Below, piece after piece: positions 1-8,731 of a stretch of 64,000 nucleotides of DNA. The notes below the pieces were generated by a model, which searched no databases, was not told the DNA's origin, and saw only the letters and a list, made by a program, of their open reading frames with translations. Origin of the DNA: Thalassobacillus devorans (GTDB taxonomy: Bacteria > Bacillota > Bacilli > Bacillales > Halobacillaceae); NCBI RefSeq assembly GCF_900176565.1, contig NZ_FXEH01000005.1, forward strand, positions 397,384 to 461,383, read 5' to 3'. Positions within the stretch are counted from its first letter, which is position 1; every line of letters starts with the position of its first letter. Both the position numbers and the translations under genes were made by a program.

Positions 1-1
1 T

Positions 2-517
2 GGCAGCATGTTCGAAGCATTGATGCCTCAACTTGTACTGAAAGAAAAAGAGCTGGGTAAAAACGCCCTTGGCCTCAACAATCAACGCCATGTCGACATC
101 CAGATCGAATATGCAAAAGAACAAGGGTATGATGCATGGGGCATGTCACCAGCAGCAACGCCCGAAGATTATTCTGAATTCGCGGCAACTCCGTTAGGTA
201 TGGATGGTTATGAAGCTGATGGCACGGTTACGCCACATGCTACTTTCCTTGCGCTCGAGTACGCGCCAATGGAAGCTTTTGAAAATATGAAAACACTAAG
301 AGAATATGATATGTATGGAAAGTATGGTTTTCTTGATTCCGTCAATGTGGAGACAGGAGAAGTTACCGAGGCTTACCTGGCATTAGATCAGGGAATGACT
401 ATTGTTGCTATAGCAAATTACTTGAAGGATGGGGTCATCCGGGATTACTTCCATCAAGATGAAATCGGAAAATCGCCGGAGGAGCTACTAATAAAAGAAG
501 AATTCTCAATTAAATAG
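2..517 (+). CDS. C-terminal part of a GH144-like (putative glucoamylase family) glycoside hydrolase, cut by window start
   Basis: The reading frame is already open at the first bases (G-S-M-F-E-A-L-M-P) and runs 171 codons to a TAA, so the start lies outside the window. The segments GSMFEALMPQLV, WGMSPAATPEDY and GTVTPHATFLALEYAP resemble the end of the putative glucoamylase family (Pfam PF10091), now GH144, whose characterised members include endo-beta-1,2-glucanases. This (alpha/alpha)6 barrel would cut glucans, probably outside the cell, but the N-terminus and any signal peptide are not visible. The family call is from memory of motifs. Substrate is not determinable, and a cyclic beta-glucan synthase-like or other DUF-type member is possible. 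A strong terminator follows, so it is the last gene of its unit. Confidence 0.7.
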   Translation, partial: GSMFEALMPQLVLKEKELGKNALGLNNQRHVDIQIEYAKEQGYDAWGMSPAATPEDYSEFAATPLGMDGYEADGTVTPHATFLALEYAPMEAFENMKTLREYDMYGKYGFLDSVNVETGEVTEAYLALDQGMTIVAIANYLKDGVIRDYFHQDEIGKSPEELLIKEEFSIK

Positions 518-560
518 AATGCTATTTCTTTAGCATATACACGTTTAACAGAACCAAGTA

Positions 561-603
561 AAAAGGCCAGAGACTCTAATTATAGAGAGCCTCTGGCCTT
601 TTT
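561..603. terminator. Bidirectional Rho-independent terminator
   Basis: AAAAGGCCAGAG pairs with CTCTGGCCTTTT across a short AT-rich loop. A-runs and T-runs flank both sides, so it can end both the rightward glucanase gene and the leftward oxidoreductase gene, which converge here. Confidence 0.85.
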
Positions 604-606
604 ACA

Positions 607-1590
607 TTATGGTGTTAAAATCAATTTTCCTTTTGTCTGTCTTCCTTGCAGCTTTCGATGTACTTCAGCTGCATCTTCGAGAGAAAATACCCCGCCGATT
701 TCTAATTTAATTTGACCTGCTTTAATATAAGCTAGTAATTCTTTTAAACTATCAAGGAACAGGTCCGGCTTTTTCATGATTTGTGGCAGGAAAAAGCCAG
801 TAACTGTCTGATTTTTTGCCATCAAACGGGATGGATAAAAGTGAGGCTGCTCTCCGCTTGCAACACCATAGATGACAAGCCTTCCAAAAGAGGCAAGACA
901 ATCAAGTGTCTGATGAAAAATGTCTCCTCCAGCCATTTCCAATGCGACATCCACACCTCTGCCATCATTCAGTTGGCGTACCTCTTTTGCCCATCCTTCT
1001 TTGGTATAATCGACAACCTCGTCTGCTCCGTATTCTTTCGCAAGCGCTCGTTTTTCTTCACTGCTTGCTGTGCCGATTACTTTTCCAGCACCGAAAAGCT
1101 TCGCCAGCTGAATAGCAAATAAACCGACGCCCCCAGCGGCAGCATGGATCAGAATCGTTTCTCCTTTCTCCAGCCGGCCCATCGTTTTGATAATATGATA
1201 GGCGCTCAATCCTTGGAGCGGGATGGCTGCAGCATGGTTTTCATCCACTCCATCCGGTATCGGAATAAGTCCACGCTCATCAGCAACAGTGTATTCAGCA
1301 TACCCGGTTGCCCGTTCATTTCCTATTAGCGTAACGACACGATCGCCTTCTTTAAAACGCTGGACACCGGGTCCTACTTTTTCGATAACGCCCGCAACTT
1401 CTGATCCTGGTACATAGGGGAGTTTGGTTTCCACTACATACTGACCTTCCCGCCTTGCCGTATCAGCGTAATTTACGCCGATGGCTTTTGTATTTATTAA
1501 TACTTCTTGTTCGCCAGGCTCTGGGATTTCCATATCAATCAGTTCCAGTACTTCAGGCCCGCCGAATTCTGTGAATTGTATTGCTTTCAT
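607..1590 (-). CDS. Quinone oxidoreductase (zinc-free MDR superfamily, QOR type)
   Basis: A 327-residue NAD(P)H-dependent reductase of the medium-chain dehydrogenase/reductase superfamily, expected to reduce quinones or activated alkenes in the cytoplasm. The N-terminus MKAIQFTEFGGPEVL is typical of QOR, the Rossmann motif AAAGGVG lies near residue 150, and the C-terminus GGVFSLEDAAEVHRKLQ closes the catalytic fold. The Cys/His zinc ligands of true alcohol dehydrogenases are absent. The start is set at the ATG preceded by GGAGGTAATT. A longer frame exists upstream but runs through a dispersed repeat and has no ribosome site. It is a single-gene unit, and its exact substrate is unknown. Confidence 0.88.
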   Translation of the reverse strand: MKAIQFTEFGGPEVLELIDMEIPEPGEQEVLINTKAIGVNYADTARREGQYVVETKLPYVPGSEVAGVIEKVGPGVQRFKEGDRVVTLIGNERATGYAEYTVADERGLIPIPDGVDENHAAAIPLQGLSAYHIIKTMGRLEKGETILIHAAAGGVGLFAIQLAKLFGAGKVIGTASSEEKRALAKEYGADEVVDYTKEGWAKEVRQLNDGRGVDVALEMAGGDIFHQTLDCLASFGRLVIYGVASGEQPHFYPSRLMAKNQTVTGFFLPQIMKKPDLFLDSLKELLAYIKAGQIKLEIGGVFSLEDAAEVHRKLQGRQTKGKLILTP

Positions 1591-1673
1591 AATTACCTCC
1601 ATGTTCTCGATTAAAGTTATAGCTCCCTTTAATGGAAGACTCAGTTTCGAGAGAAACTGTTTCCGTTTCTGTG

Positions 1674-1800
1674 ATAAGTGTTTGGAGGTCCGGGAAATCA
1701 CTCGCTTTCCATGGGCGTACGGTGAGCTTCCTCGGGCTAAAGCCCTGCGGGATCTCACCATGTACTATCCTCCCATCGGAGTCTCGCAATTTACCGGACC
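1674..1800 (+). repeat. Dispersed structured repeat, copy 1
   Basis: A GC-rich intergenic block with nested stems: GGTGAG (1721-1726) with CTCACC (1754-1759), and inside it GGGC with GCCC around a 4-nt loop (1734-1745). It is followed by GGAGTCTCGCA. A related copy lies on the other strand about 200 bases away, where the same stems are kept by paired base changes. It looks like a REP-like structured element common in Bacillaceae intergenic regions (family recall, not searched). No protein is supported in 1591-2278. Confidence 0.65.
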
Positions 1801-1944
1801 TCCTTGCTTTATTGAGGTAAACGGAAACACCGGTTTTCAGTCCTTCATACACAGGGAGAGCTACTTATAAAAGCCTTGTAACCAGTGATTGGGGAAGAGT
1901 ATCTCTTCTATAACATGGGTTCGTTAATCTCCATCATAGAATGG

Positions 1945-2060
1945 GATGGATGGGAAACTGCGAGACTCACGTAGGAGAAGGATCTAGGCGAGATCCCACA
2001 GGGCGATAGCCCGAGGAAGCTCGCCAGTTCCCCCACAGGAAAGAAATGAATGCGTAATCG
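1945..2060 (-). repeat. Dispersed structured repeat, copy 2 (inverted)
   Basis: On the minus strand this matches copy 1: GGCGAG...CTCGCC (plus positions 2020-2025 and 1987-1992) around GGGC-TATC-GCCC, then GAGTCTCGCAGTTTCCC. Relative to copy 1 the outer stem changes a T-A pair to C-G, and the inner loop differs while the stem is kept. The two copies form a large inverted pair. Confidence 0.62.
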
Positions 2061-2153
2061 CCTTGGGAGACACGACACGCATAAGCAGAACAGCAAAAGG
2101 GAAGTGGTCTTTCTTCCCGTTGATGGACTGCTTATGTCGCGAGTGTCTAGGCG
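2059..2153. repeat. Long imperfect hairpin repeat
   Basis: CGCC, AGACAC and ATAAGCAG on the left (2059-2088) pair in order with CTGCTTAT, GTGTCT and GGCG on the right (2128-2153). A small inner GGGAAG/CTTCCC stem sits at the tip. The arm ending CTTATGTCGCGAGTGTCT resembles a repeat common between genes in Bacillaceae (recall). No coding potential is supported. Confidence 0.55.
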
Positions 2154-2278
2154 ATGAAGCTGGAAAGCGATTAGTTTCCCAGCCGCCCCTGACACTCTTA
2201 AGGTGAAGAACCGTAGATACCTCGAAATCAAGTCTTCGACTTTTTGGCTGAATAGGCATCTTATATTTTTTAAAGGGG

Positions 2279-3895
2279 CTATTGTTTCGCTTTGCTTACG
2301 GCTTCTTCCCGGATTTTCCGTCTAAGGATTTTCCCGACATTCGTTTTTGGTAGTTCGCTTCTGAATTCTACGGATGAAGGAACTTTGTAGGCTGCCATAT
2401 TGTCACGGCAATATGCGATTAGCTCCTCCTCTGTTGCTGATTTTCCATCTTTCAACACTACAACAACTTTCACGGTCTCCCCGCGATATCCATCGGGAAC
2501 TCCAACTGCAACCGCTTCCTGTACCGATTCGTGTTCGTAAAGGATTTCTTCAATGTCACGCGGGTAGATATTAAAGCCGCCTGCGATGATCAAATCCTTT
2601 TTCCTATCGAGAATATATAAATATCCTTCATCATCGACACGGGCGATGTCCCCAGTGTAAAGCCAGCCGTCACGAAGAGCAAGCGTTGTTTCTTCGGGCA
2701 TGTTCCAATACCCTTTCATCACCTGAGGTCCCCGGACAATTACTTCTCCGGTTTCTCCAACTGGAACCTCGTCCACTCCGTTGCCGACATCGACAATTTT
2801 ATAATCAGTTGATGGTACACCAATTCCAACACTTCCAGGCTTTCGTTCGGCAAACATAGGATTGCAGTGAGTGACAGGAGCAGTTTCTGATAGTCCATAT
2901 CCCTCATAAATACGGCCGCCTGTTTTTGCTTCAAAACTTCTCATCAATTCCTGAGGCATCGGCGCACTGCCGCTGTTACAGACGCGAATACTGTCTATGC
3001 CATATTGCTCTGCTTTCGGATGACTGGTAATAGCAACATACATGGTCGGTACACCTGGGAAGTACGTTGGCTGTTCACGCTTGATTGTTTCCAATACCTC
3101 TTCCAGTTCAAACCTTGGCAACAGAATCATACTCGAGCCAGAATGGATCGCCTGATTCATACAGACCGTCATTCCAAACACATGAAATAGAGGTATAACT
3201 GTTAGGTAACGTTCCTTTCCAGGTTCAATATCATCTTTAAAATATTCATGGGTCTGAATCACGTTAGCGACCAAATTTCGGTGAGTCAGCATCGCTCCTT
3301 TGGATCTGCCTGTTGTTCCTCCTGTATACTGAAGCACAGCGACGTCTTCCGCAGGGTTGATTGCTACTTGTTTTGGAGGACCTGGCGCGGTTTGCAGGAA
3401 AGTGGTAAATTCAATTTCATCGCTTACCGGTTCATACTTTTGCGCAAAGTCTACCACGATGACTTTTTTTACTGGCGTGTTTTCTTTGATTTTTTCTAAA
3501 ACAGGTACCAGCGGAGCATAAATCACAAGTGTTTCCGCTCCTGAATCCGTTAAAATATGCTCTAGTTCCCGCCCCACCAGCATCGGGTTGACCTGCGTGA
3601 CAACAGCTCCTGCCTTTAAAGCTCCATAAAAACTAATGACATAGTGAGGACAGTTCGGCAGCATAATAGCGACCCGGTCACTTTTTTGTATTCCACGATG
3701 CTGCAATGACGAGGCAAAAGCCGCCACTTGCATATTTAATTCTATATAGCTGATCGTTTTGTTAAAAAAGGTGATTGCCGTGTTGTCGGGAAATTGCTCT
3801 ACTGACCTTGTTAAAAACTCTGTAAGTGCTATGTCAGGAATATCAACTTCACTCTTGATACGATCTGGATAATGCTTTTTCCATACCTTCTCCAA
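2279..3895 (-). CDS. Long-chain fatty acid--CoA ligase
   Basis: A 538-residue adenylate-forming enzyme that activates fatty acids to acyl-CoA at the inner membrane face for beta-oxidation or lipid recycling. It has the AMP-binding P-loop-like motif YTGGTTGRSKGAMLTHRN near residue 190, GYGLSETAP near residue 325, and the C-terminal GKILRR motif with the acyl-adenylate lysine. Length and order fit the LcfA/FadD family (B. subtilis LcfA-like). The start codon is TTG, chosen because AGGGGGTT sits 5 bases upstream and no in-frame ATG is near. A perfect cre lies just upstream, so repression by CcpA during growth on sugar is likely. Chain-length preference cannot be read. Confidence 0.92.
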   Translation of the reverse strand: MEKVWKKHYPDRIKSEVDIPDIALTEFLTRSVEQFPDNTAITFFNKTISYIELNMQVAAFASSLQHRGIQKSDRVAIMLPNCPHYVISFYGALKAGAVVTQVNPMLVGRELEHILTDSGAETLVIYAPLVPVLEKIKENTPVKKVIVVDFAQKYEPVSDEIEFTTFLQTAPGPPKQVAINPAEDVAVLQYTGGTTGRSKGAMLTHRNLVANVIQTHEYFKDDIEPGKERYLTVIPLFHVFGMTVCMNQAIHSGSSMILLPRFELEEVLETIKREQPTYFPGVPTMYVAITSHPKAEQYGIDSIRVCNSGSAPMPQELMRSFEAKTGGRIYEGYGLSETAPVTHCNPMFAERKPGSVGIGVPSTDYKIVDVGNGVDEVPVGETGEVIVRGPQVMKGYWNMPEETTLALRDGWLYTGDIARVDDEGYLYILDRKKDLIIAGGFNIYPRDIEEILYEHESVQEAVAVGVPDGYRGETVKVVVVLKDGKSATEEELIAYCRDNMAAYKVPSSVEFRSELPKTNVGKILRRKIREEAVSKAKQ

Positions 3896-3917
3896 TATGT
3901 AACCCCCTATAATTTAG

Positions 3918-3931
3918 TGTAAACGCTTACA
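3918..3931. promoter_or_regulatory. Catabolite responsive element (cre), perfect palindrome
   Basis: TGTAAACGCTTACA is a fully symmetric match to the CcpA consensus TGWAANCGNTNWCA. It lies 23 bases upstream of the acyl-CoA ligase start, where bound CcpA would block transcription. Confidence 0.8.
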
Positions 3932-4134
3932 AATAAAGCTGTTTAAACCTTCCTGCAGTTACTTCCAACTATATATTAATTGTTCAGAATATTCAATTAA
4001 AACCATCAGCATAATTGCTCGTTTACTAAGACAACTTCCACCATTAAGACCGTAACTCAAACGATTAGGGATTTTGTTCGCACAATTAGTCGGACAGGAC
4101 GCACACTTACAGTTTTAAAGGAAATCATAGAAAA

Positions 4135-4160
4135 GCTGCAGGCTTAAGGCAACCTGCAGC
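4135..4160 (-). terminator. Terminator of the glycoside operon
   Basis: GCTGCAGG pairs perfectly with CCTGCAGC. On the minus strand the stem is followed by TTTTCT. It lies directly behind the YesL gene and ends the long leftward operon. The rest of 3932-4134 shows no gene. Confidence 0.75.
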
Positions 4161-4164
4161 ACGA

Positions 4165-4857
4165 CTATCGGTTTAATTTTTTCGCTATTATTTCCAAATA
4201 CAGCCGGTAGAAGGCGGAAAATGCCAGGAAAGCAATCAAACTTCCTGAAAACAGCGGTATGATAATCGGAAATACATTAAGACTAATATACAAAACGATG
4301 CCGCTTGTAATCGAAACTGCCAGAAATAAAAGTGGACTTCCTACGGTGATGAAAAAAGTCTGGCGCAACAGCCCGCGGAGTTTCATATTATAGTGAGCAC
4401 TGACCGAGAAGAAATTCACTGTAAAAATAAACAGTAATATTCCCAGCACGACGAACAGATTCATGATCACCTGGTTCTTATCCGAAAAGTAATAAATATC
4501 AGCAAGCCAGACGACCCATAATGTGACAAAAACAATACCTGCCAGCAGGCTGGTTATGTAATTTTCTTTATAATAGCTGATATATTTCCGAGATTCCCTT
4601 TCCACTTCTGCCTCGCGTACCCATTCCCGTGCTTTGGCGAACATCGCGGTCGTTGCCGGGAAAAACAACACGGGTACAAGTACGATGAGAGGCACCGCTA
4701 AATAAAAGAGGTCTTCTGTTTTTTCTATATATAGCATGCTGATGAGAAGGAGGGCGATCGGTAAGTTGAAGACGACCCATTGCAAATTGAGGAGGGAAAA
4801 TCGCATAATCCACTCGCTTACAACATAGAGTCCTCCCATAAATCCTGATGTTTTCAC
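4165..4857 (-). CDS. YesL-family (DUF624) membrane protein
   Basis: A 230-residue integral membrane protein with several hydrophobic segments (near residues 25-45, 50-75, 105-125, 130-155, 170-190 and 195-215) and the N-terminal pattern GFMGGLYVVSEWIMRFSLLNLQW (residues 5-27) typical of the YesL/DUF624 family. Such proteins are found beside CUT1 sugar ABC transporters in Firmicutes, but their biochemical role is unknown. The start is GTG, 7 bases after GGAGG. It is the last gene of the nine-gene operon and probably supports uptake or sensing of the same sugar. Confidence 0.85.
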   Translation of the reverse strand: MKTSGFMGGLYVVSEWIMRFSLLNLQWVVFNLPIALLLISMLYIEKTEDLFYLAVPLIVLVPVLFFPATTAMFAKAREWVREAEVERESRKYISYYKENYITSLLAGIVFVTLWVVWLADIYYFSDKNQVIMNLFVVLGILLFIFTVNFFSVSAHYNMKLRGLLRQTFFITVGSPLLFLAVSITSGIVLYISLNVFPIIIPLFSGSLIAFLAFSAFYRLYLEIIAKKLNR

Positions 4858-4883
4858 CTGATCTCCTCCTTCAACTCATCAAC

Positions 4884-5852
4884 TTACGCCCACCACATAT
4901 CTGCCGGCGGTTCTTCGATATTGACTGCTTTCAAATTTTTCACGGCTTGATTGAACCCTTCATTGATCGACATGATTGGATCTTCATGCTCAATCGAGAT
5001 GACATGATCATATCCGTAAGTTCGAAGCGCACTTACAATATTAGACCATTCCTGGATGCCATGTCCATAACCGACAGACCGGAAACTCCACGCCCTCGAC
5101 TGAACACCGCCGTATGGCTGCATATCCGTAAGACCGTACATGTTGACGTTCTCCTGATCGATATACGTATCTTTGGCATGGAAATGATGGATAGCGCCCG
5201 CTTTGCCAAGAATTTTCACAGCGGCGACCGGATCGATTCCCTGCCACCACAAGTGACTAGGATCAAGGTTTGCCCCGACGGCATCACTCGTCTCTTCACG
5301 CAGCTTCAGCATCGTATATGGTGTGTGCACAAGAAAGCCGGCATGCAATTCCAAACCGATTTTCACACCATGCTCTTCAGCAAACTTGCCTTGTTCCTTC
5401 CAATAAGGAATCAGCTTTTCTCTCCATTGCCATTCCAGAACATCAGAGTATTCGCCCGGCCATGGAGTGACAGGCCAGTTTGGTGTCTTATCTCCCTCTG
5501 CCCCTGCCGGTGTGCCGGAAAATGTATTGACAACCGGCACGTCAAGCAGCTTTGCCAGCTTGACCGTTTTCACAAAAATATCGTGGGACTCCTTTGCGAA
5601 ATCCTCATCCGGTGATAACGGGTTGCCATGACAGCTGAATGCGCTGATCGTCAAACCGCGGGAGTGAACCTTTTCCAGATACTCTTGACGCTTATCTTCG
5701 CTTTCCAAAAGTTCATCGACATTACAATGAGCGTTGCCTGGATAGCCGCCGGTACCGATTTCGACCGCTTTCAGTCCGGACTCTCTTACATGATCCAGCA
5801 TATCTTCAAAACTCATATCAGAAAATAGCACGGTAAATACGCCTAATTTCAT
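4884..5852 (-). CDS. Sugar phosphate isomerase/epimerase-like TIM-barrel protein
   Basis: A 322-residue protein of the xylose-isomerase-like/AP-endonuclease-2 TIM-barrel fold: MKLGVFTVLFSDMSFEDML at the start, KAVEIGTGGYPG, GLELHAGFLVHTP, GANLDPSHLWWQGIDP, HFHAKDTYI and ISIEHEDP. The conserved Glu, His and Asp in these segments suggest a bound divalent metal. In this setting it could act on a keto-sugar made by the two neighbouring dehydrogenases (isomerase, epimerase, hydratase or lyase), which is inference. The start is the ATG after GGAGGAGAGTACC. An ATG 15 bases upstream is inside the ribosome site. The gene is tightly packed with its neighbours. Confidence 0.85.
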   Translation of the reverse strand: MKLGVFTVLFSDMSFEDMLDHVRESGLKAVEIGTGGYPGNAHCNVDELLESEDKRQEYLEKVHSRGLTISAFSCHGNPLSPDEDFAKESHDIFVKTVKLAKLLDVPVVNTFSGTPAGAEGDKTPNWPVTPWPGEYSDVLEWQWREKLIPYWKEQGKFAEEHGVKIGLELHAGFLVHTPYTMLKLREETSDAVGANLDPSHLWWQGIDPVAAVKILGKAGAIHHFHAKDTYIDQENVNMYGLTDMQPYGGVQSRAWSFRSVGYGHGIQEWSNIVSALRTYGYDHVISIEHEDPIMSINEGFNQAVKNLKAVNIEEPPADMWWA

Positions 5853-5871
5853 GGTACTCTCCTCCATCCTA

Positions 5872-6915
5872 TTAAGTTAGCTTAATACTTGAACCAGTTT
5901 CACTGCTTAAATAGATCGCTTCCATCAGTTCTGTCACTTTCAATGCCTCTTCCGGCTCGACTACCAATCGGGCATCGCCGTTACAGCTCTCGATGAAATT
6001 TTTCGCCTGAAGCACACCTGGATCTGTCTCTTCTTCCGGGACCTTGACCTTGCTGTCCCATACGGCTCCATACTTGGCCTGATAAAGCTCGAATGGATAA
6101 ACATCTAGACCGCCATCAACGCCTGAAATGCTTAATGACGTTTTATCTTCCTTTATATTGGCTGCCCATGAGGTTTCGAACTGCATCGACATGCCATTTT
6201 CAAATGTGATATAGGCGGTTACATGGTCATCGACATCAAACTTTTCATGATCAAATGGACCCCAGTCGTTGACCTGGCCAGGAACTTTGCTGAGTCGGTC
6301 ATAAGTTTTGCCGATTACTTCGACTGGCTTTGGATTATCAAGCAGCCAAAGTGATAAATCGAGTAAATGGCAGCCAAAATCAATCAGGCTTCCGCCACCT
6401 TGCAATTCCTTATTCGTAAATACGCCCCATCCTGGTACTTTGCGGCGGCGAAGTGCCTGGACACGGGTTACCAATGGATCACCGATCTCCCCATTGGTCA
6501 CGACCTCTTTTGCCAGCCGGGCTTCCGGTGTGTACCGATAATGATAAGCAATCGATAGCAGCCGATCGTTTTTCTTTGCCGTTTCAAGCATGGCTGTTCC
6601 TTCCTCGGCTGTCATCGCCATCGGCTTTTCACACATCACATGGACCCCTGCTTCCAAAGCCGCAATAGAAATCTCAGCGTGGAACTTGTTCGGGGTACAA
6701 ATCGTGACGGCATCGACATGGTCGAAGAGCTCATGGTAGTCTTCGACGACATTCGGAATGGCAAATTCTTCTGCCACTTGGCTGGCACGTTCTATATTCA
6801 CATCGTGTACTGCTGTTATTTCAACTTGGTCTTGGAGTGATTGATAGGCAGGAATGTGCCGCTGTGTGGCAATCCCGCCTACTCCAATAATTCCCATTCT
6901 CAGTTTTTGCATCAT
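5872..6915 (-). CDS. Gfo/Idh/MocA-family NAD(P)-dependent sugar oxidoreductase, copy B
   Basis: A 347-residue dehydrogenase with an N-terminal Rossmann motif GIIGVGGIATQRH, the catalytic EKP motif (residues 96-98, CEKPMA) and a C-terminal alpha/beta substrate domain with GGSLIDFGCHLLDLSLWLL carrying the usual Asp/His pair. The family oxidises sugar hydroxyls, often at C3 of a glycoside. It begins 3 bases after the stop of the other dehydrogenase and is probably translationally coupled. Only about a third of the residues look shared with its neighbour, so the two probably have different substrates or act at different steps. Substrate unknown. Confidence 0.9.
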   Translation of the reverse strand: MMQKLRMGIIGVGGIATQRHIPAYQSLQDQVEITAVHDVNIERASQVAEEFAIPNVVEDYHELFDHVDAVTICTPNKFHAEISIAALEAGVHVMCEKPMAMTAEEGTAMLETAKKNDRLLSIAYHYRYTPEARLAKEVVTNGEIGDPLVTRVQALRRRKVPGWGVFTNKELQGGGSLIDFGCHLLDLSLWLLDNPKPVEVIGKTYDRLSKVPGQVNDWGPFDHEKFDVDDHVTAYITFENGMSMQFETSWAANIKEDKTSLSISGVDGGLDVYPFELYQAKYGAVWDSKVKVPEEETDPGVLQAKNFIESCNGDARLVVEPEEALKVTELMEAIYLSSETGSSIKLT

Positions 6916-6918
6916 TGA

Positions 6919-7950
6919 TCACTTCGCTAACCTGGTGATTTGTTTCGTTTCTCCTGATTCCACGGCTGCAAGGATGATTTCCAACGAACGTTTACCTTCC
7001 TCGCCATCGATCAGTGGCTGCTTGTCTTCAACAATACAATCAACAAAATGATCAATCACACCGGTATTGGTTTGACCGCCTTCTTCATTAGACTGAATCT
7101 GGCCAAGTTCATACTTCACCACTTCTCCGTTCGTATATTGGACAACCAATGAATAGTCAGGATCATCTTCCAAATGCAATGTCGCCTTTTCGCCATAGAC
7201 GACGGTCGAATTATCTTCGTTTGCGTTATAGGCCCAGCTCGCTGTCAACGTACCCACAACCCCGGACTCGCTTCGCAAAATACAGACCGCATTGTCATCG
7301 ACAGTCACATTTTCTTTGGCATTATTTTCGACAAAACCGGCTACTTCAACGAACTCTTCCCCAAGCAGATAACGAAGGAGATCGGCTTTATGTACCCCTA
7401 AGTCTCCCATCGCACCGATGAAAGCTTCATCTTTTTTAAAGAACCAACTGTCCGCACCATCAACGCTCCAGCCTTCCGGGCCACCATGCCCAAAAGTCGT
7501 GCGGAAGCTGTAGATCTTTCCTGCTTCCCCTGCTTCAATCAGCTTGCGTGCACGCTCATGAGAAGAAACGAACCGCTGGTTGTGAGCGATCATTAATTTC
7601 TTGCCATTACGTTCCGCCGCTTCAATCATTTTCTCTGCTTCTTCACTTGATGTCGCCATCGGCTTTTCGCAAAGGACATGGCAGCCTGCCTCCAATGCTG
7701 CGATCGACACCGGTGCATGCAAGTAGTTCGGCAGACAGACACTGACTGCATCGATTTCTTCCTTTTCCAAAAGGTCTTCATAGTTCGTGTAGGATTGGGC
7801 GCCAAACGCCTCTGCTGTCACCATTGCCCGTTCTTCAACAATGTCACATACCGCGGTAATCTCTACATGTTCATTCGCTTCGAATTCAAGCAGGTGACGA
7901 TTTTGTGCGATGCTTCCGCAACCGATAATTGCAATTTTCAATGTATCCAT
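6919..7950 (-). CDS. Gfo/Idh/MocA-family NAD(P)-dependent sugar oxidoreductase, copy A
   Basis: A 343-residue enzyme of the same superfamily as the following gene: Rossmann motif IAIIGCGSIAQNRH, EKP triad at residues 95-97 (CEKPMAT), and GDLGVHKADLLRYLLG with the catalytic His region. ThuB of the rhizobial trehalose-utilisation system, also paired with a ThuA protein, is a well-known family parallel. The start is the ATG behind GGGAGGCAGAAAA. The upstream in-frame ATG overlaps that ribosome site. It acts in the cytoplasm. Direction (oxidation or reduction) and substrate are inferred only from context. Confidence 0.9.
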   Translation of the reverse strand: MDTLKIAIIGCGSIAQNRHLLEFEANEHVEITAVCDIVEERAMVTAEAFGAQSYTNYEDLLEKEEIDAVSVCLPNYLHAPVSIAALEAGCHVLCEKPMATSSEEAEKMIEAAERNGKKLMIAHNQRFVSSHERARKLIEAGEAGKIYSFRTTFGHGGPEGWSVDGADSWFFKKDEAFIGAMGDLGVHKADLLRYLLGEEFVEVAGFVENNAKENVTVDDNAVCILRSESGVVGTLTASWAYNANEDNSTVVYGEKATLHLEDDPDYSLVVQYTNGEVVKYELGQIQSNEEGGQTNTGVIDHFVDCIVEDKQPLIDGEEGKRSLEIILAAVESGETKQITRLAK

Positions 7951-7971
7951 TTTTCTGCCTCCCATGATTCC

Positions 7972-8691
7972 TTATTTTTCAGAAATATTTTCTAACGGCT
8001 GTGCATTACCATAGACATGCTTTGGAGTTCCCTGGTTATAAGCCCACTTCACACCGTTTTGAATGACTTTTTGAACTTCTTCATTATGGTAAGTTGGATA
8101 GGTTTCATGACCGGGACGGAAATAGAAAATCTTTCCGCGTCCACGCCGGAATGTTGCCCCACTTCGGAAAACTTCTCCCCCTTCGAACCAGCTGACAAAC
8201 AGAAGCTCGTCCGGTGCCGGGATATCAAAATGTTCTCCATACATCTCTTCTTTTTCCAACTCAATATACTGGCCTAACCCTTCTGTGATCGGGTGACTCG
8301 GATCCACGACCCATAACCGTTCTTTTTCATCAGCTTCACGCCATTTCAAATCACATGTTGTCCCCATCAGTTTTTTGAAAACTTTAGAAAAGTGAGCAGA
8401 ATGAAGGACGACAAGTCCCATTCCATCCAGAACGCGCTGCTTCACTTTTTCTGCGATTTCGTCATTCACTTCATCATGAGCTTTGTGGCCCCACCATAAC
8501 AAAACGTCGGTCTCGGCTAACACGTCATCGGTCAGTCCATGCTTTTCTTCGTCCAAAGTCGCTGTTTTCACCTGATGGCCTTCTCCCTCCAGGAGTCCAG
8601 CAATCACCCCATGGATGCCGTTTGGATAGATATCAGAAACTACCTTATTCTCCTTTTCATGACGAAACTCATTCCAAACTAAAATATTCAT
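7972..8691 (-). CDS. ThuA-like (trehalose utilisation) domain protein
   Basis: A 239-residue protein matching the ThuA family (Pfam PF06283, class I glutamine amidotransferase-like fold): [54 protein letters not shown], and the C-terminal [19 protein letters not shown]. In rhizobia ThuA works with ThuB in catabolism of trehalose and related disaccharides through 3-keto intermediates. Its exact chemistry is unsettled. Here it sits directly before two Gfo/Idh dehydrogenases, which supports the same type of pathway. The ribosome site GGAGAGAGGTCA precedes the ATG. Confidence 0.88.
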   Translation of the reverse strand: MNILVWNEFRHEKENKVVSDIYPNGIHGVIAGLLEGEGHQVKTATLDEEKHGLTDDVLAETDVLLWWGHKAHDEVNDEIAEKVKQRVLDGMGLVVLHSAHFSKVFKKLMGTTCDLKWREADEKERLWVVDPSHPITEGLGQYIELEKEEMYGEHFDIPAPDELLFVSWFEGGEVFRSGATFRRGRGKIFYFRPGHETYPTYHNEEVQKVIQNGVKWAYNQGTPKHVYGNAQPLENISEK

Positions 8692-8731
8692 TGACCTCTC
8701 TCCTTTACTTACTAAGATGATATTTTATTTC

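Noticed and set aside
1591-1761. N-terminal extension of the quinone oxidoreductase frame (57 extra codons)
   Set aside because: The extension reads through the dispersed repeat, lacks a ribosome site and does not resemble the family; GGAGGTAATT marks the internal ATG at 1590.
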